From Heterohyrax brucei (lineage: Eukaryota > Chordata > Mammalia > Hyracoidea > Procaviidae): a DNA stretch of 64,000 nt. Numbering within the stretch: the first letter of the stretch is position 1; each line of letters begins with the position of its first letter. The notes beneath the pieces are model-generated. The model saw only the letters and a program-made list of their open reading frames with translations, did no database searches and was not told the origin of the DNA. Where the stretch lies: contig CM053148.1 in the NCBI GenBank assembly GCA_028571685.1, positions 87,070,001-87,134,000 on the forward strand. The letters are read 5' to 3'. A program made the translations under genes and the position numbers. Of this stretch, positions 32,207 to 42,965 are shown in pieces.

Positions 32207-32388
32207 GATCAGACCAGACCTGTTGCCATCCAGTCAAAATTCTAACTCATGTTATGACATCACGTGATGATGAGCAGAATTGCTCCATAGAGTTTTCTGA
32301 GACTGTATTCTTTAGGGAAATAATTCCCCAGGCTTTTCTTTCAAGCAGTTACTGAGTGTGTTCAAACAACCATCTTTTAGGTTAGTGG
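32207..32388 (-). repeat. AfroSINE longer subtype, diverged
   Basis: Minus copy with 'CTGTTGCCATCCAGTC', 'GCAGAATTGCTCCATAGAG' and 'AATTCCCCAGGCTTTTC'. Confidence 0.7.
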
Positions 32389-32397
32389 CTCATGACA

Positions 32398-32865
32398 GTG
32401 GCTGATCTCAGTTGCCATAACAAAATACCACAAAGTGAATTATGTGAAACAGATTTGTTCTATTACAGCACTGGAGGCTAGAAGTTTGAATTCAGGGTGG
32501 GGTCCTATCTGAACTCTCTAGGGGATGAGTCTTCTTAGTCCCTTCAGGTAGCTCTGGCTGCTGGTTTGTTATGTTTGTTTGAGTTTTGGGCAGCATGACA
32601 TCAATCACTGCCTCTTTCTCCTCCTGGTTGCCATTCCTCTGTATCTCGCTCTGTGATCCTACTTTTATAAGGACACTATCGTAACAATTTATCTTAACTA
32701 ATTACACGTGTAATGACCTTATTTCAAGTAAAGCCAGGGCCAGCCATTAGGATTTGAACCTATCTTTTCAAGAACAGGGTCCAACCAAGGAATCATTTGT
32801 CTATTAACTGACTGGTTAGTGCTTATAATGTGAGTCCATCCTGATCAGTAACAATTCCATTTACT
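32398..32865 (-). repeat. MaLR LTR, diverged
   Basis: 'GTTGCCATAACAAAATACC', 'CACTGGAGGCTAGAAGTTTG', 'TATAAGGACACTATCG' and 'AATGACCTTATTTCAAG' follow the complement of an MLT1-type LTR. Confidence 0.65.
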
Positions 32866-33171
32866 AATTATGTACAAATGTGGATCTTCCAAAACATTCC
32901 ACTCTCCATGATTTACTCTGAGCTTCTTGCATATTTTCTATAAGACAAGCACAGATGATGATCCAATTACATTAAAAGTTCCATGAGAAATGATACATCC
33001 TCATTTTATATGTGTGCTGCCATCTTCCTGTTCTCTTATGTATTTCTGGCTTGGGGATAAGCTAAAGAACAAGAAAGGGATGTATTTACCGATAGATTTG
33101 ACTTCTAATGGCCCCTTTTAAAACATAGGTAGTAATTTTTCAGATCAAAGTAGTAGAGGTATCAGAAGAAT
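32866..33171. other. Nothing recognised
   Basis: No supported gene or repeat. Confidence 0.4.
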
Positions 33172-33330
33172 AGAATCGTGGTGGTGAGATGCTTTAGAGC
33201 TACAGCTGCTAATCAGCAGACTGGCAATTAAAATCCTCTAGTCACTTCCTGGAAACCCTATAGGGCAGTTCTACTCTGTTCTATAGGGGCACTGTGAGTT
33301 AGAATTGACTTGAGGGGAACGAGTACCCGA
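33172..33330 (+). repeat. AfroSINE, diverged
   Basis: Plus copy with 'GCTACAGCTGCTAATCAGC', 'GGGCAGTTCTACTCTG' and 'GAATTGACTTGAGG'. Confidence 0.82.
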
Positions 33331-33454
33331 AGAATCAGAAAGTGACAGATTATATGTCCCACTGATCCAACAGAGAAACTGCGGCCTTAAAGAGGCAAGA
33401 AGGTATTTGGTTATTCTTCTAAATACTTCTTTAACAAGAATTGTAAGTAAGACC

Positions 33455-33830
33455 AAAGAAGTATGGATGACTTTGAATTATGATGTCGGCAAAGAATACT
33501 GAGTATACTGTGGATGGTTGGAGGAATGAATAAGTCTGTCTTGGAAGAGGTAGGACCAGGGTACTCCTTGGATGCAAGTGTGTCAAGACTTGGTCTCACA
33601 TGCTTCGGATGTGTTACCAGGAGGGACCAGTCCCTGGAGGACATCATGCTTGCTAAGGTAGAGGATTAGTGAAAAAGAACAGGAGTCTGTACAAGATGGA
33701 TTGACACAGGGCATGCGACAATCAGCTCAAACATGACAGGGATTGTGGGGATGGCACAGGGCACAGCGATGGGTCGTTCTGTTGACTTTAGGGTCCCTCT
33801 GAGTCAAAACCTACAGGAAAGCATGTAACA
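33455..33830 (+). repeat. RTE LINE 3' end
   Basis: DNA order matches the other RTE ends here: 'GACTTTGAATTATGATGTC', 'AATAAGTCTGTCTTGGAAGA', 'GGATGTGTTACCAGGAGGG', 'TCCCTGGAGGACATCATGC', 'GATTGTGGGGATGGCAC', then a SINE-like tail. This is the end of the RTE reverse transcriptase frame plus 3' UTR, decayed. Confidence 0.7.
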
Positions 33831-34169
33831 CCAACAGTTTATTGCAGAGCATATTTATCAGATGATTACAGACCAGAGGGATATATGTGCATATATTTTA
33901 TTTTTGGTTTTCACATTAGAGATAATGTTTAACTAGTCCGAGCATGAGTGGAAGAACTTTTCTGAACAACCTTACGTTGTTATTCATTGGGATATAATTT
34001 TGTGTACTACAGAGGTTCAATAAAATACAGTGATAGCTGCATGTGTGCTAATTCTTGGTTTATTCTGTTTTTATTTTGCAGTTTGTATGCTCATGCTGAA
34101 TTTTTTCATTGAATTAAAAATGACACTCCTCTGATGGTAATAAATGTGTTTATGTCTAGGATAGGTATT
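33831..34169. other. Nothing recognised
   Basis: No supported gene or repeat. Confidence 0.4.
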
Positions 34170-34216
34170 ACTTTCTTAATAAATAATAAATAATAAACAA
34201 TAAATAAATAAATAAT
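34170..34216. repeat. (TAAA)n tract
   Basis: AATAAATA-type tandem units. Confidence 0.9.
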
Positions 34217-34723
34217 TTTCCCATTGATTTTTGGGTCAAAATATTATTCAAGTTATTGGAACTGGGTCAAATGTGATCTGTTTCAAACTGTGCTATCTTT
34301 TATTATGCCACTCTTCCCCTGCTTTAGTCATCTTTCATCTGTCATAGATAGATTTGGGTCTTAGAGTTAGCAGTTGAATTATTGCCAATGATAAAAGGTC
34401 TCTTCATTAGGTTTAGGAAGTCTGACCTAGGGAAGGATGTAAAACCGGCTCCGAGGTTTTGAAACACAACTGTGGCCTGATTGCAGTGACATGCGTTTTA
34501 TATTAAGTACTAAATATATTAGTTACATTAGGTACTTATATTAAGTAATTTATATTAAGTACAAATTATGAAATGGAAGCCGAGAGACTGACTGGAGATA
34601 GGATAAAATATGGTCTTATGTGTAAGCATTATAAATTCATGGACACATCTGGGTTCCGATATGGGTCTTGCTAATAAAGTTTTATTGTTCTGTCTATAAA
34701 ACGACGATCGTAACAGGATCTCA

Positions 34724-34762
34724 TGTCAGATCCGACTTGACGGCACTTGGCAGGCACTTGGC
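34724..34762 (+). repeat. Tail-only SINE micro-insertion, 39 bp
   Basis: The insert reads TGTCAGATCCGACTTGACGG and then CACTTGGC with one repeat of GGCACTTGGC. It is exactly the 3' end of the GGATCC-type AfroSINE. It is flanked on both sides by the perfect 12-bp repeat AACAGGATCTCA (34712-34723 and 34763-34774). The tail is a short tandem repeat, not poly(A). Confidence 0.85.
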
Positions 34763-34867
34763 AACAGGATCTCAAACTGTTGGAAGAACAAATGATGAAG
34801 GGCTGCAAGGCTGAACCTAGTGACTAGAATCCAGAAGTTGTTTAATTAATATCAGCCAGTGTCCTTT

Positions 34868-35022
34868 TTAAGCACTGCTGTTAAGTGTATTCCTACTCAT
34901 AGCAACCCTATAGGATAGAGTAGAACTGCTCCGTAGAGTTTCCAAGGAGTGCCTGGAGGATTCATACTGCTGATCTTTTAGTTATCACACATAGCGCTTA
35001 ACCACTATACCACTAGGTGTTG
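34868..35022 (-). repeat. AfroSINE
   Basis: Minus copy with 'CAACCCTATAGGATAGAG', 'GTTTCCAAGGAGTGCCTGG' and 'AACCACTATACCACTAGG'. Confidence 0.88.
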
Positions 35023-35023
35023 T

Positions 35024-35203
35024 TTTGGAAACCCTGGTCACGTAATGTCTAAGTACTGTGTCTGCTAACGTTAAGTGCTACTCTGGCAATTCGAATCTAC
35101 CAGGTGCTCCTTGGAAACTCTATGAGGCCGTTCTTCTGACCGATAGGATCCGCCATGAGTCAGAATTGACTGAATGGCAGTGGGTTTTGTTTGGTTTGGT
35201 GTC
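35024..35203 (+). repeat. AfroSINE
   Basis: Full plus copy from 'TTTTGGAAACCCTGGTCACG' to 'GTTTTGTTTGGTTTGGTG', with a small insertion in the head. Confidence 0.9.
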
Positions 35204-35204
35204 A

Positions 35205-35360
35205 TTTTTGGAAATCCTGGTGGTGTAGTGGTTAAGAACTACAGCTACTAACCAAAAGGTCTGAAATCAAATCTACCAGACACTCTTTGGAAAACCTATG
35301 GGACGGTTCTCCTCTGTCCTACAGGGTGGCTGTGATTCTCTGGGTTGGAATTGAAGAGGG
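35205..35360 (+). repeat. AfroSINE, head-to-tail with previous
   Basis: Begins immediately after the preceding copy: 'GGAAATCCTGGTGGTGTAG' to 'GGTTGGAATTGAAG'. Confidence 0.9.
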
Positions 35361-35604
35361 AAACTGGTGAATATTTGAGTTAAATTTATGTAGATTGTGA
35401 ACTGACTCTTTAGTTTTTGTCTGGTTTTGCTTTGTACAGCCCAAAGTGACACATAAAATAACACACATTACTCAGATCTTAATTTAGAAAAAGCTGAAAG
35501 TCGTTTCATAAAATCAGAGGCATGTGGGATGACTATCATCACCAGAAGGAAGGTAATACTGGCTAACTAGTGAAAAGACACCACTCATTTGTCTGTTGTT
35601 TTGT

Positions 35605-35940
35605 AGCGGCTTCCATGTTGCTATGATTCTGGAAGCTATACACCTTTATTTCAAATACCAGCTGGGTCACCTGCAGTGATAGATTTCAGGGGAGCTTTCC
35701 AACTAGGACAGACTAGCAAGATAGGCCTGGTGATCTGCTTCCAAAAAAGTAGCCAGTCTTATGGATCAGAGCTCAGTGTCGTCCGCTGAGTCTCTTAAGT
35801 TGGGAGGCACTACACAATAGTCACAAAGAAGGACACGAACATCCCAAAGATTGTGAAGACAATGCAGAAATGGGTGACTTTCATTCTGTCACATGTGTGG
35901 TCACCATGAATGGCACAAGAATGAAAAGACAGCTTACTGT
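35605..35940 (+). repeat. tRNA-Gly-type composite SINE, headless
   Basis: Body blocks 'CATGTTGCTATGATTCTGG', 'AAATACCAGCTGGGTCACC' and 'GGCCTGGTGATCTGCTTCC', then an RTE-like tail 'GATTGTGAAGACAATGC' to 'GTCACCATGAATGGC'. The tRNA head is not present. Confidence 0.55.
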
Positions 35941-36394
35941 TAATGAATAACTGGGGAAAATAAATTAGTAGTTGGGGAAACAAATTTTAGATTCTGATAT
36001 CCTGAGAACATTAGAGCTTTATGTACAGAACTGAAACCAACATAAATTCCTGTTTTTGTGTGAACAAAGAAAATGAGTCTCTATGTTACATGACGCTGAG
36101 ATGAAGCAAACATATGCTTAGCTATTTTCTCTGGAAAACATGAACTCCTAGAAGATGAGATCAACTAAATCTACTTATCTACACTAGCTGCTTGCTCATT
36201 AAATCTCTCTTTACTTTGTTGTGTCCATGCATCCAAAGTTACTAGGTTACAAATACTGTCAACCCCGGGCAGTTTCCTTGCTTGAAAGGTCCACCTTAAA
36301 AGCTCCCACCCAGTTCAGGGTTTAAGATTCTGTCGGCAGTCTTCCTTAACTTTGGCTTTTGAAGACACTATTACAACTCTGTTAAGTTGGTGTT
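35941..36394. other. Nothing recognised
   Basis: No supported gene or repeat. Confidence 0.4.
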
Positions 36395-36588
36395 TCAGGT
36401 CCTCCGGTGGTGCAGATGGTTTGTGCTGGACTGGTAACCTAAAGGTTGATGTTTCAAGTCCACTCAGTGGTACCACTGAAGATACCCGTTTGTTATATTA
36501 AGATTAGAGCCAAGAAAACCCTATGGAGCAGTGCTCTTCTGTAACACAGGGGTCTCTATGAGTCAGAATCAGATTAAGGGCAACTAAT
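36395..36588 (+). repeat. AfroSINE longer subtype
   Basis: Plus copy with 'GGTCCTCCGGTGGTGCAG' head, 'AGTCCACTCAGTGGTACC' and the usual tail 'GTCTCTATGAGTCAGAATC'. Confidence 0.8.
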
Positions 36589-36757
36589 GGAAACCCTAGT
36601 GGCATAGTGGTTAAGTGCTACATTTGCTAACCAAAGACTTGGCAATTCAAATCTACCGGGCACTCCTTGGAAACTCTATGGAGCAGTTCTGTTCAGGCCT
36701 ATAGGGTTGCTATGAGTTGGAATCATCTCCACGACACTGGGTTTGGTTTTGTTTTGG
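36589..36757 (+). repeat. AfroSINE, second in array
   Basis: Follows directly: 'ATGGAAACCCTAGTGGCATAG' region to 'GGGTTTGGTTTTGTTTTGG'. Confidence 0.92.
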
Positions 36758-36925
36758 TTAATGGAAACCCTGATGACGTAGTGGTTAAGTGCTACAGCTG
36801 CTAACCAGAAGGTTGGCAGTTCAGATCTACCAGACACTCCTTGAAAACTCTACAGAACAGTGCTACTCTGTCTATAGGGTCGCTATGAGTCAGAATCTAC
36901 TTGATAGGAGCTAGTGTTGCACCTT
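36758..36925 (+). repeat. AfroSINE, third in array
   Basis: Follows directly: 'TTAATGGAAACCCTGATGACG' region to 'GATAGGAGCTAGTG'. All three lie head to tail in plus sense. Confidence 0.92.
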
Positions 36926-37167
36926 ACAAAAGTAAGTCTTAAAAATGTAGTTTTGATTAATTAATGTGCTCTCCTGGCCATCTCTTTGGTCTTTAGGGGG
37001 GTTAACATTAACAATCTTGGAGGTTTTATAAGACAATGTTGTCACTTCCTTACTGCTGCAGATCGAGATTCCCAGTTGTAAGCAGAGGCCTTCCTGAAAG
37101 CCTTGGAGGTGCTACATGAGCTGAGCTCTCCATTGGGTCTGAGCTCTAAATTCTCACTATCCAAGTT

Positions 37168-37340
37168 GCTTAAACCAAACCCAACACACTGCTCCCAAGT
37201 TGATTCTAACTCATAGTGACTCTATAAGACAGAGTAGAACTGCCCCATAAAGTTTCCAAGGAGCACCTGGTGGATTTGAACTGCTGGCCTCCTGGTGAGT
37301 AGCCATGGTATTTACCCACTATGTCAGCACAGTTCTGTTA
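37168..37340 (-). repeat. AfroSINE
   Basis: Minus copy with 'TTAAACCAAACCCAACACAC', 'GACAGAGTAGAACTGCCCC' and 'GTTTCCAAGGAGCACCTGG'. Confidence 0.9.
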
Positions 37341-38017
37341 ATCCTTTGTTTTATTGGTTGGTTTGAAACTCTTACCTTTGAAGGAAACCTGTTCTCTATT
37401 CATAGTTCTACTGGGACTTAAAACAACAAAACAAAAAAATTAGGGGGAGGCCAGTTCTTGCCATACTCTGTTTTAAGCTTATGAGAGGAAGTTCTCAGAG
37501 GATTGGACTTGGACATGATAAATCTCTTTTAAGATTGCCAGAACTGTTGATGACTTCAGAAAGCCATGTGAGACAGGTGTTAGGATCAGAAAAACCTACA
37601 CTGGGTCATCTATCAAAGCCTTGTTACAGTTTGTCACTGTCTTGTTCAAATTTGTCTGTGAGAGTCTGGTTGAAGGAGAAAACTCTTGAAGCTTGCTGAA
37701 CATCAGAGTTATGAATTTGTCAGCTTTTCAATCATGACAGTCAACCCTTAGGCTGAAGGCTCAAGAAAGGAAATACATGTGCACCCAACACAAGAAGACA
37801 AAGAAAAAAACTTGTCTGACCTGTTGCCAGACTTTCATGGCAACAGTTTGAGTCTCAGTCTAAGTTCATGTAGTTTCTGTACCAGACTTCAGTTCTCTTC
37901 ATGCGTTCACACTGTACTTTAATTCACATATTGTTTTTTTAAATAACCTGATTTCTTCAAAGGTAGTTTAGAACTGCCATGGACACTCTGGAGAACTTTT
38001 GATATTAGCACACTAAG
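37341..38017. other. Nothing recognised
   Basis: No supported gene; a 72-codon frame at 37481-37699 shows no protein resemblance. Confidence 0.45.
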
Positions 38018-38560
38018 AGGTCTGACAATTAAGGCTGCAAACTTAACTGTTCTAAGTGCTACAAACCTCATTGCTGAAAATTGCCATGGTCACCTTCAAA
38101 GTACTCCGCTGGGAAGGTATGTACCACTGCCAGCGCCTAGTCCACCCTGCAAAGCAACTTTTGATTGCTTTCTGGAATGGTCTTTGTGCACGGTGGCACA
38201 GTGGCAAGTTAGTAACTTAAATGTGAGGGAGTTTTTAGCCAGTAAACCAATAACCGTATTGGAACACCCTCCCTACTCATCTGATCAGGCCCCAATTAAT
38301 TTTTTTCTTTACCTAAAGATAAGGGAAACATTAAAAGTAAGATATTTTGACGACGTTCAAGACATCAAGGGTAATAATGAGGAAAGCTCTGATGGCCATT
38401 GCTGAAAAAGAGTTCCAGAATTGAAGAGTGGACTAGGCACTGACATCTGTACATGGCTTCTCAAGGGCAATACTTTGAAAGTGATTGTAGTGATATTCAG
38501 CAACGAGGTATGTAGCACTTCTTCCAGGAGGAATTCATGAACTAAATTGGCGCTCTTGGT
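38018..38560 (+). mobile_element. Internally deleted mariner DNA transposon
   Basis: Left terminus 'AGGTCTGACAATTAAGG' and the complement of the right end (38532-38560) match as inverted repeats. Inside, 38184-38405 encodes VREFLASKPITVLEHPPYS followed by SDQAPINFF, the third catalytic aspartate region of the mariner D,D34D transposase. The later C-terminal part is readable in another frame. Total length of about 540 bp, against about 1.3 kb for a full mariner, shows that the N-terminal and first catalytic regions are deleted. It cannot move by itself. Confidence 0.82.
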
Positions 38561-38692
38561 ATGAATTTGAAACGGGTTTTCCCATAAAGAGGGGGGTAAA
38601 ATTCCATGTAACTGGTAATCAGTATTTTCTCTTTAATACAAGAAAAGTTCCAAAGAAATTCATATTCCATAATATTTCAGCAAATGATTCTA

Positions 38693-38832
38693 TAGCCAAA
38701 GCCAGCACTGCCCAGCAGATTCCAGCTCATAGTGACCCTGTATATAGGTCAGAGCAGAACTGCTCCATAGAGTTTCCAAAAAGCACCTAGCAGATAGAGC
38801 TCTTAACCACTGTATACCAGGATTTCCAGTGA
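38693..38832 (-). repeat. AfroSINE, internally deleted
   Basis: Minus copy with 'CAGAGCAGAACTGCTCC' and 'GTTTCCAAAAAGCACC', joined early to 'GAGCTCTTAACCACTG'. Confidence 0.85.
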
Positions 38833-39779
38833 TCACGTTAGCCTAGTCACATTAAAAAATGCAATATTTTAAAATTATCTTTCTCTTTTTGCCCCTAAAT
38901 TATACTTCAAACCTTCCAGACTTTATTCCACTACTTTTCCTTCCTGTGTTTTACCTTTTTTTTCCCCTTGAAGTCTACATTTAATTTGGAGTGGGCAAAC
39001 AAGCAGAAGAGTAAGAAAACTAATTTTATAAGCTGACACAGATGGAGCAGATGTGAAACCGGATTGTTAGTACAACTGGGTACATGGATGTATACAAGCA
39101 GGTATTTTTTTTGTATAGGTTTTACTTTCAGTTAGCAGGAAAAATGTTTCAGACCTTAGGTAAAGATGTTGCTTAAGGCAGTGATGGTAACAAAATGTAT
39201 AAAAAGTACTACAGAAGTGATCCTCAAGTAATATCAAAACTTAAGTGACAACGATCTAGTGAAATCCTCTAGTGAAAAAGTCAGTGCAACTCAGGCTAGA
39301 AAATATGAATGAGAAAACTTGGCGAAAAAAAGCAGAATTGTGCTTTGGGCCTTGAGTTAGATTAAAAAAGAGCAAAGTCATAATAGCAACTGAAAGAACA
39401 ATTCTAGAACTGGAATAAACCCTTAGTCAAGAGTCTTGTTTTGTTGGGAGTTCTCTAAGCCTGCCTCTCTTTAGATGATACTTTAGGAGCCCTCGGTATC
39501 CAACAGTATCTGCACATGTAACATCAGTTGTTAATGTCACAGTTCAAGGCTTTGGTACTAACACCTGGCTTGATTGTGATTCGTAGTTGAAGTCTCATTG
39601 ATACAGTAAATGTCAAACTAAAATGAAAGCTGTAACACTCACATCTAAAAACAAGTGCTGTATTTTTTGCAGTCATATGTATTTCCAGGCTAAGATTTGT
39701 TGCCAAGAAAAGGAGAATTTGAAGGATAAACTTCTAACCATCTAACGAAACACATTTTCAACATTTCATTCATTTCAAA
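38833..39779. other. Nothing recognised
   Basis: About 950 bp without recognised gene or repeat. Confidence 0.4.
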
Positions 39780-39908
39780 ATCAAAACAGTGGATATAACT
39801 GTACACAATAAACTATTTTATATAAGTTTTGGGGAATAATGTTTACTTGGGAAGATGTTGAATTAAAAAAAAATTACATATCCCTGCACATATATGCATA
39901 TATATACA

Positions 39909-40337
39909 TATTGTTGTTTGGGGACATTGAGCTGTCCTGACTCGTACCGATCCTGGGTCCAACAGAATGAACCACGGCCCAGTCCTGTGTTATCTTCACA
40001 AATGTTCCTAGGCTTGAGCCGGCTGTTGCAGCTGCTGCGTCAGTCTGCCTCGTTGAGCATCTACTTATTTTTCACTGACCCTTTACTTTCCCAAGAGGGA
40101 TGTCCTTCTCTGAGGACTAGTCCCACCTGATAACATGTCCAAAGTGTGAGAGATGAAGTCTCACCACTGTCACTTCCAAGGAGCACTCTGGCTGTATGTC
40201 TTCCAAGACAGACTTGTCCATTCTTCTGACAGTTCCTGGTGTATTCACTATTCTTCACCAACATGGTAATTCGAAGACATCAGTTCTTCTTCAGTTTTCT
40301 TATTCACTGTCCAGCTTTCATATGCACATCAGGTAAC
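39909..40337 (-). repeat. RTE LINE 3' end in the pseudogene
   Basis: Complement of RTE RT end and UTR: 'GCTGTTGCAGCTGCTGC', 'CTGATAACATGTCCAAAG', 'GAGCACTCTGGCTGTATG', 'CACCAACATGGTAATTCG' and 'TATTCACTGTCCAGC'. Confidence 0.8.
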
Positions 40338-40349
40338 TGAAAAAAAAAA

Positions 40350-40487
40350 TGTATGTGGTTGCACAGTGGTTAAAATGTCAACTGTAACTAAAAGGATCAA
40401 CAGTTCAAATCTACCAGCTGCTCCTTAGAAATCCACTGAGTGATTTCTCTTCTGTCATGTACAGACACTATGATTTGGAATCCACTA
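40350..40487 (+). repeat. AfroSINE, diverged
   Basis: Plus copy with 'GCACAGTGGTTAAAATGTC', 'CAGTTCAAATCTACCAGC' and 'CACTATGATTTGGAATCC'. Confidence 0.8.
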
Positions 40488-40539
40488 TTTCTTGGTCCAT
40501 CTAACTATTAATATCATCCACGTATGGGTCACCCCCCGA

Positions 40540-40667
40540 CCCCACCTACCCCAGAGTGACTCATAGTGACTCTATAGGACAGTGTAGAACTACCCCGTAG
40601 GATTTCCAAGGAGCAGCTGGTAGATTCAAACTGCTGACCTTCTGGTTAGCAGCTGATCGAGATGCCT
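40540..40667 (-). repeat. AfroSINE in PAIP1 copy A
   Basis: Minus copy with 'CTATAGGACAGTGTAGAAC' and 'TTTCCAAGGAGCAGCTGG'. It lies at the position equivalent to 41085-41243. Confidence 0.88.
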
Positions 40668-40739
40668 ATTGTTTGTCAGCCCCCAATATATCTGCTTCAT
40701 TTGCCATTCCACTCCATGGAAATTTTTGCTTGTTCGTTT

Positions 40740-41870
40740 TAATATACATATGTATATATACACATTTTAAGTTTTAGAGAATAAGGTTTACTTTGGTAGA
40801 TATTAAATTACATAATAAATTAAAGTTGTTGCATACATTCATAACATAACTCAGTATCCTGAATTTGGTATAAGTGTGATGGGTTTTCTTGTTTTCCTGT
40901 GTTCTGCCAAACCATATACCTAAACTTCTTTGTAAAACTAATCCGTTGAAATTTAACTTTCTTCCTAATGCTTTGATTCTAAATAAAAATTTTCACATGC
41001 TTGTTTCTATTTCTTGATAAGTTTAATCATCAATATCATCCAAGCATGGATCCTCCTCCTCCCTACTGCTCCTAAAAGAAAAAGAAAATCTAATTGCCAT
41101 TGATTCTGACTCATAGTGACCCTGTAGGACAGAGTAGAATTGCGCTATAGGATATGCAAGAAGCAGCTGGTGGATTCAAGCAGCTCACCTTTTGTTTAAA
41201 AGCTGGTCTCTTAACCACTGAGTCACCATGCCACCATCGTGCCTATAGTTTACTAGCCCTCAATAAATCTGTTTCATTTTCTACATAATCTAGAAAAAAA
41301 TCTCTTTAAGTAACTCTTGATACTTCTCTTGTTAATCTGGATCAGCAGCAGTGAAAGGAGAAGCATTAGATGTACAAACCATTGGGTAATTTATAAAATG
41401 ATTTGCATCACTTTCGGGTGTTGTTTTTCTATGTGTGTATGTTGCATGGATAGCCCAGTTATTCCAGTGGAGTCCTGCAAGCTTCAAGAACACTAGTTTC
41501 ACATCTGCACTGTAATTTCCATGTAGAATAATCTTTTCAATTATCTGAATAATTTCTTCAGTATCAGTCTTTCATTTATCCCTTTAGGCACCTTCCTAAA
41601 TCAACCCTGTCAAATTCACTAATTTTACTGCACCAGTGAAGTTGTCATCTGTGGCTGGAAAAGAGGACATTCAGTAACTCCCAAAGACCCATCTTGAAGA
41701 ACGTCTGCTCTTGTAAACTCTCCTTTTGTTCCCTTGATCTCCAGGTTAAGACAAAGCTGTCCCAGAAAGAGTACAAATGCAAGAAACTGTTTTCCATTTC
41801 TTCTATCCGCTTCTGAAACTTGATCTGTAACTACATATTTAGTCCAACATCTTATGGCTTATTTTAACCC
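40740..41870 (-). pseudogene. PAIP1: PAIP1 processed pseudogene (copy B)
   Basis: Minus strand, intronless, many stops and indels. Translated pieces follow the PAIP1 MIF4G-domain order: FLAFVLFLGQLCLNLEIKGT, TRADVLQDG, a DDN..GAVKL segment, EEIIQIIEKI, NNWAIHATYTHRKTTPE, SPFTAADPD, QEKYQELL and DPCLDDIDD. The functional protein links PABP to eIF4A/eIF4G and stimulates translation; this copy cannot. The N-terminal part is absent beyond about 41870. A SINE splits the C-terminal region. Confidence 0.88.
41085..41243 (-). repeat. AfroSINE in PAIP1 copy B
   Basis: Minus copy with 'CCCTGTAGGACAGAGTAG', 'AGAAGCAGCTGGTGG' and 'AACCACTGAGTCACCATGCC'. Confidence 0.88.
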
Positions 41871-42804
41871 TTGGTCTCATTCTTGTAAAGAATTCTTCAA
41901 AGACAAGACATGAAAGATAAAAATTCACAGAAAAATTTACAATGGTTCCAGGAGGATGTAGAGCTCCGTAATCTATATATCAATTTGTTCTTAAGGTCAG
42001 AGAAACTTCAGAAGCCAACAAATCGAAGATAAAGGTAATGTGGAAATTTCCTGAATCCATCTTGAGAGGTACAGCTCCCCTCCATCTAGCTTTGTGTGGA
42101 AGTCAAGAGAAGCTTGGAAAAGCCTTATATGTTGTTCAAGATATTCTGAAGACTATTTCGAACATCTTTAATAGAAAAAGAGATTCTATTCTAATTTTAA
42201 TTTACAGGCTAAGAAAGAACGAGCCCAATGGGGATTTGAGAAATAATCTTTTTATCCCTTTTAGATAGCATTCAGACTCAGATCCTGAAGCTTAAGTGAA
42301 CCCACATCTCTTGCCTTTTTGTGAACAGCTATAAGCCCAAAGTAGAGGCTATAATAGGTTAGCAAATACAGTAGTGAATGAGAAACTTACTACCAGATTT
42401 CCAGTGCCTCCGTGGATTTGTTGAAAAAGCTTCAGAACAAAAGCATAAAAATACCAGAATGAGTTACACACATCCTACAGTGAAACAACTGGGTGTTTCA
42501 ATTTCGGTTGAGAAGCCCAGGGGGAAGCAGCTTTTTGATATAGATGAGTATAGATACAAAAAGAACACTGGGAAAACAGTTCCCTTATGCTAGCTAAGGG
42601 GCCAAAACAAAGAACGGAAACAAAAAAAGAAAAAAATGAATAATGTAGGTTATCACTGAAGTTGTTTTGAGGGAGAACGAAGTGACTAAATTACTACTTT
42701 AAACTTACAAGGAGATATTTTATTCAAATGTTAAAGAGAGAACTTAAAAATGTGTCATTGATTTAGCTGCCCACACATCTACTTTACACTGTTTTACAGA
42801 AAAA
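41871..42804. other. Nothing recognised
   Basis: Short frames such as 42378-42593 show no protein resemblance. No repeat recognised. Confidence 0.4.
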
Positions 42805-42965
42805 AAAAACCCAAACTGTACCAGTTGCCATTGCATCGATTCTGACTCATAGTGGCCCTGTAGTAGAGTAGAACTTCCCCATTGAGTTTCTAAAAAGCAC
42901 TTGGTTGATTTGAACTGCCTACCTTTTGGTGAGCAGCCATAGTTCTTAACCACTATGCCACAAGC
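42805..42965 (-). repeat. AfroSINE
   Basis: Minus copy with 'GTTGCCATTGCATCGATTC', 'GTTTCTAAAAAGCAC' and 'AACCACTATGCCAC'. Confidence 0.88.

Larger units (their letters stand above)
39780..40715 (-). pseudogene. PAIP1: PAIP1 processed pseudogene, duplicated 3' part (copy A)
   Basis: Minus strand. Short pieces match the extreme C-terminal coding region of poly(A)-binding-protein-interacting protein 1 and its 3' UTR. Complement of 40672-40715 reads as the segment near the DFF..YEENGTDL motif. Complement of 40486-40530 reads DPYVDDI followed by a stop. The 3' UTR-like part at about 39816-39895 matches 40763-40836 of copy B. A SINE sits at the same coding position as in copy B, which argues for duplication after that SINE inserted. 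An RTE end and another SINE later broke this copy further. Confidence 0.6.
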
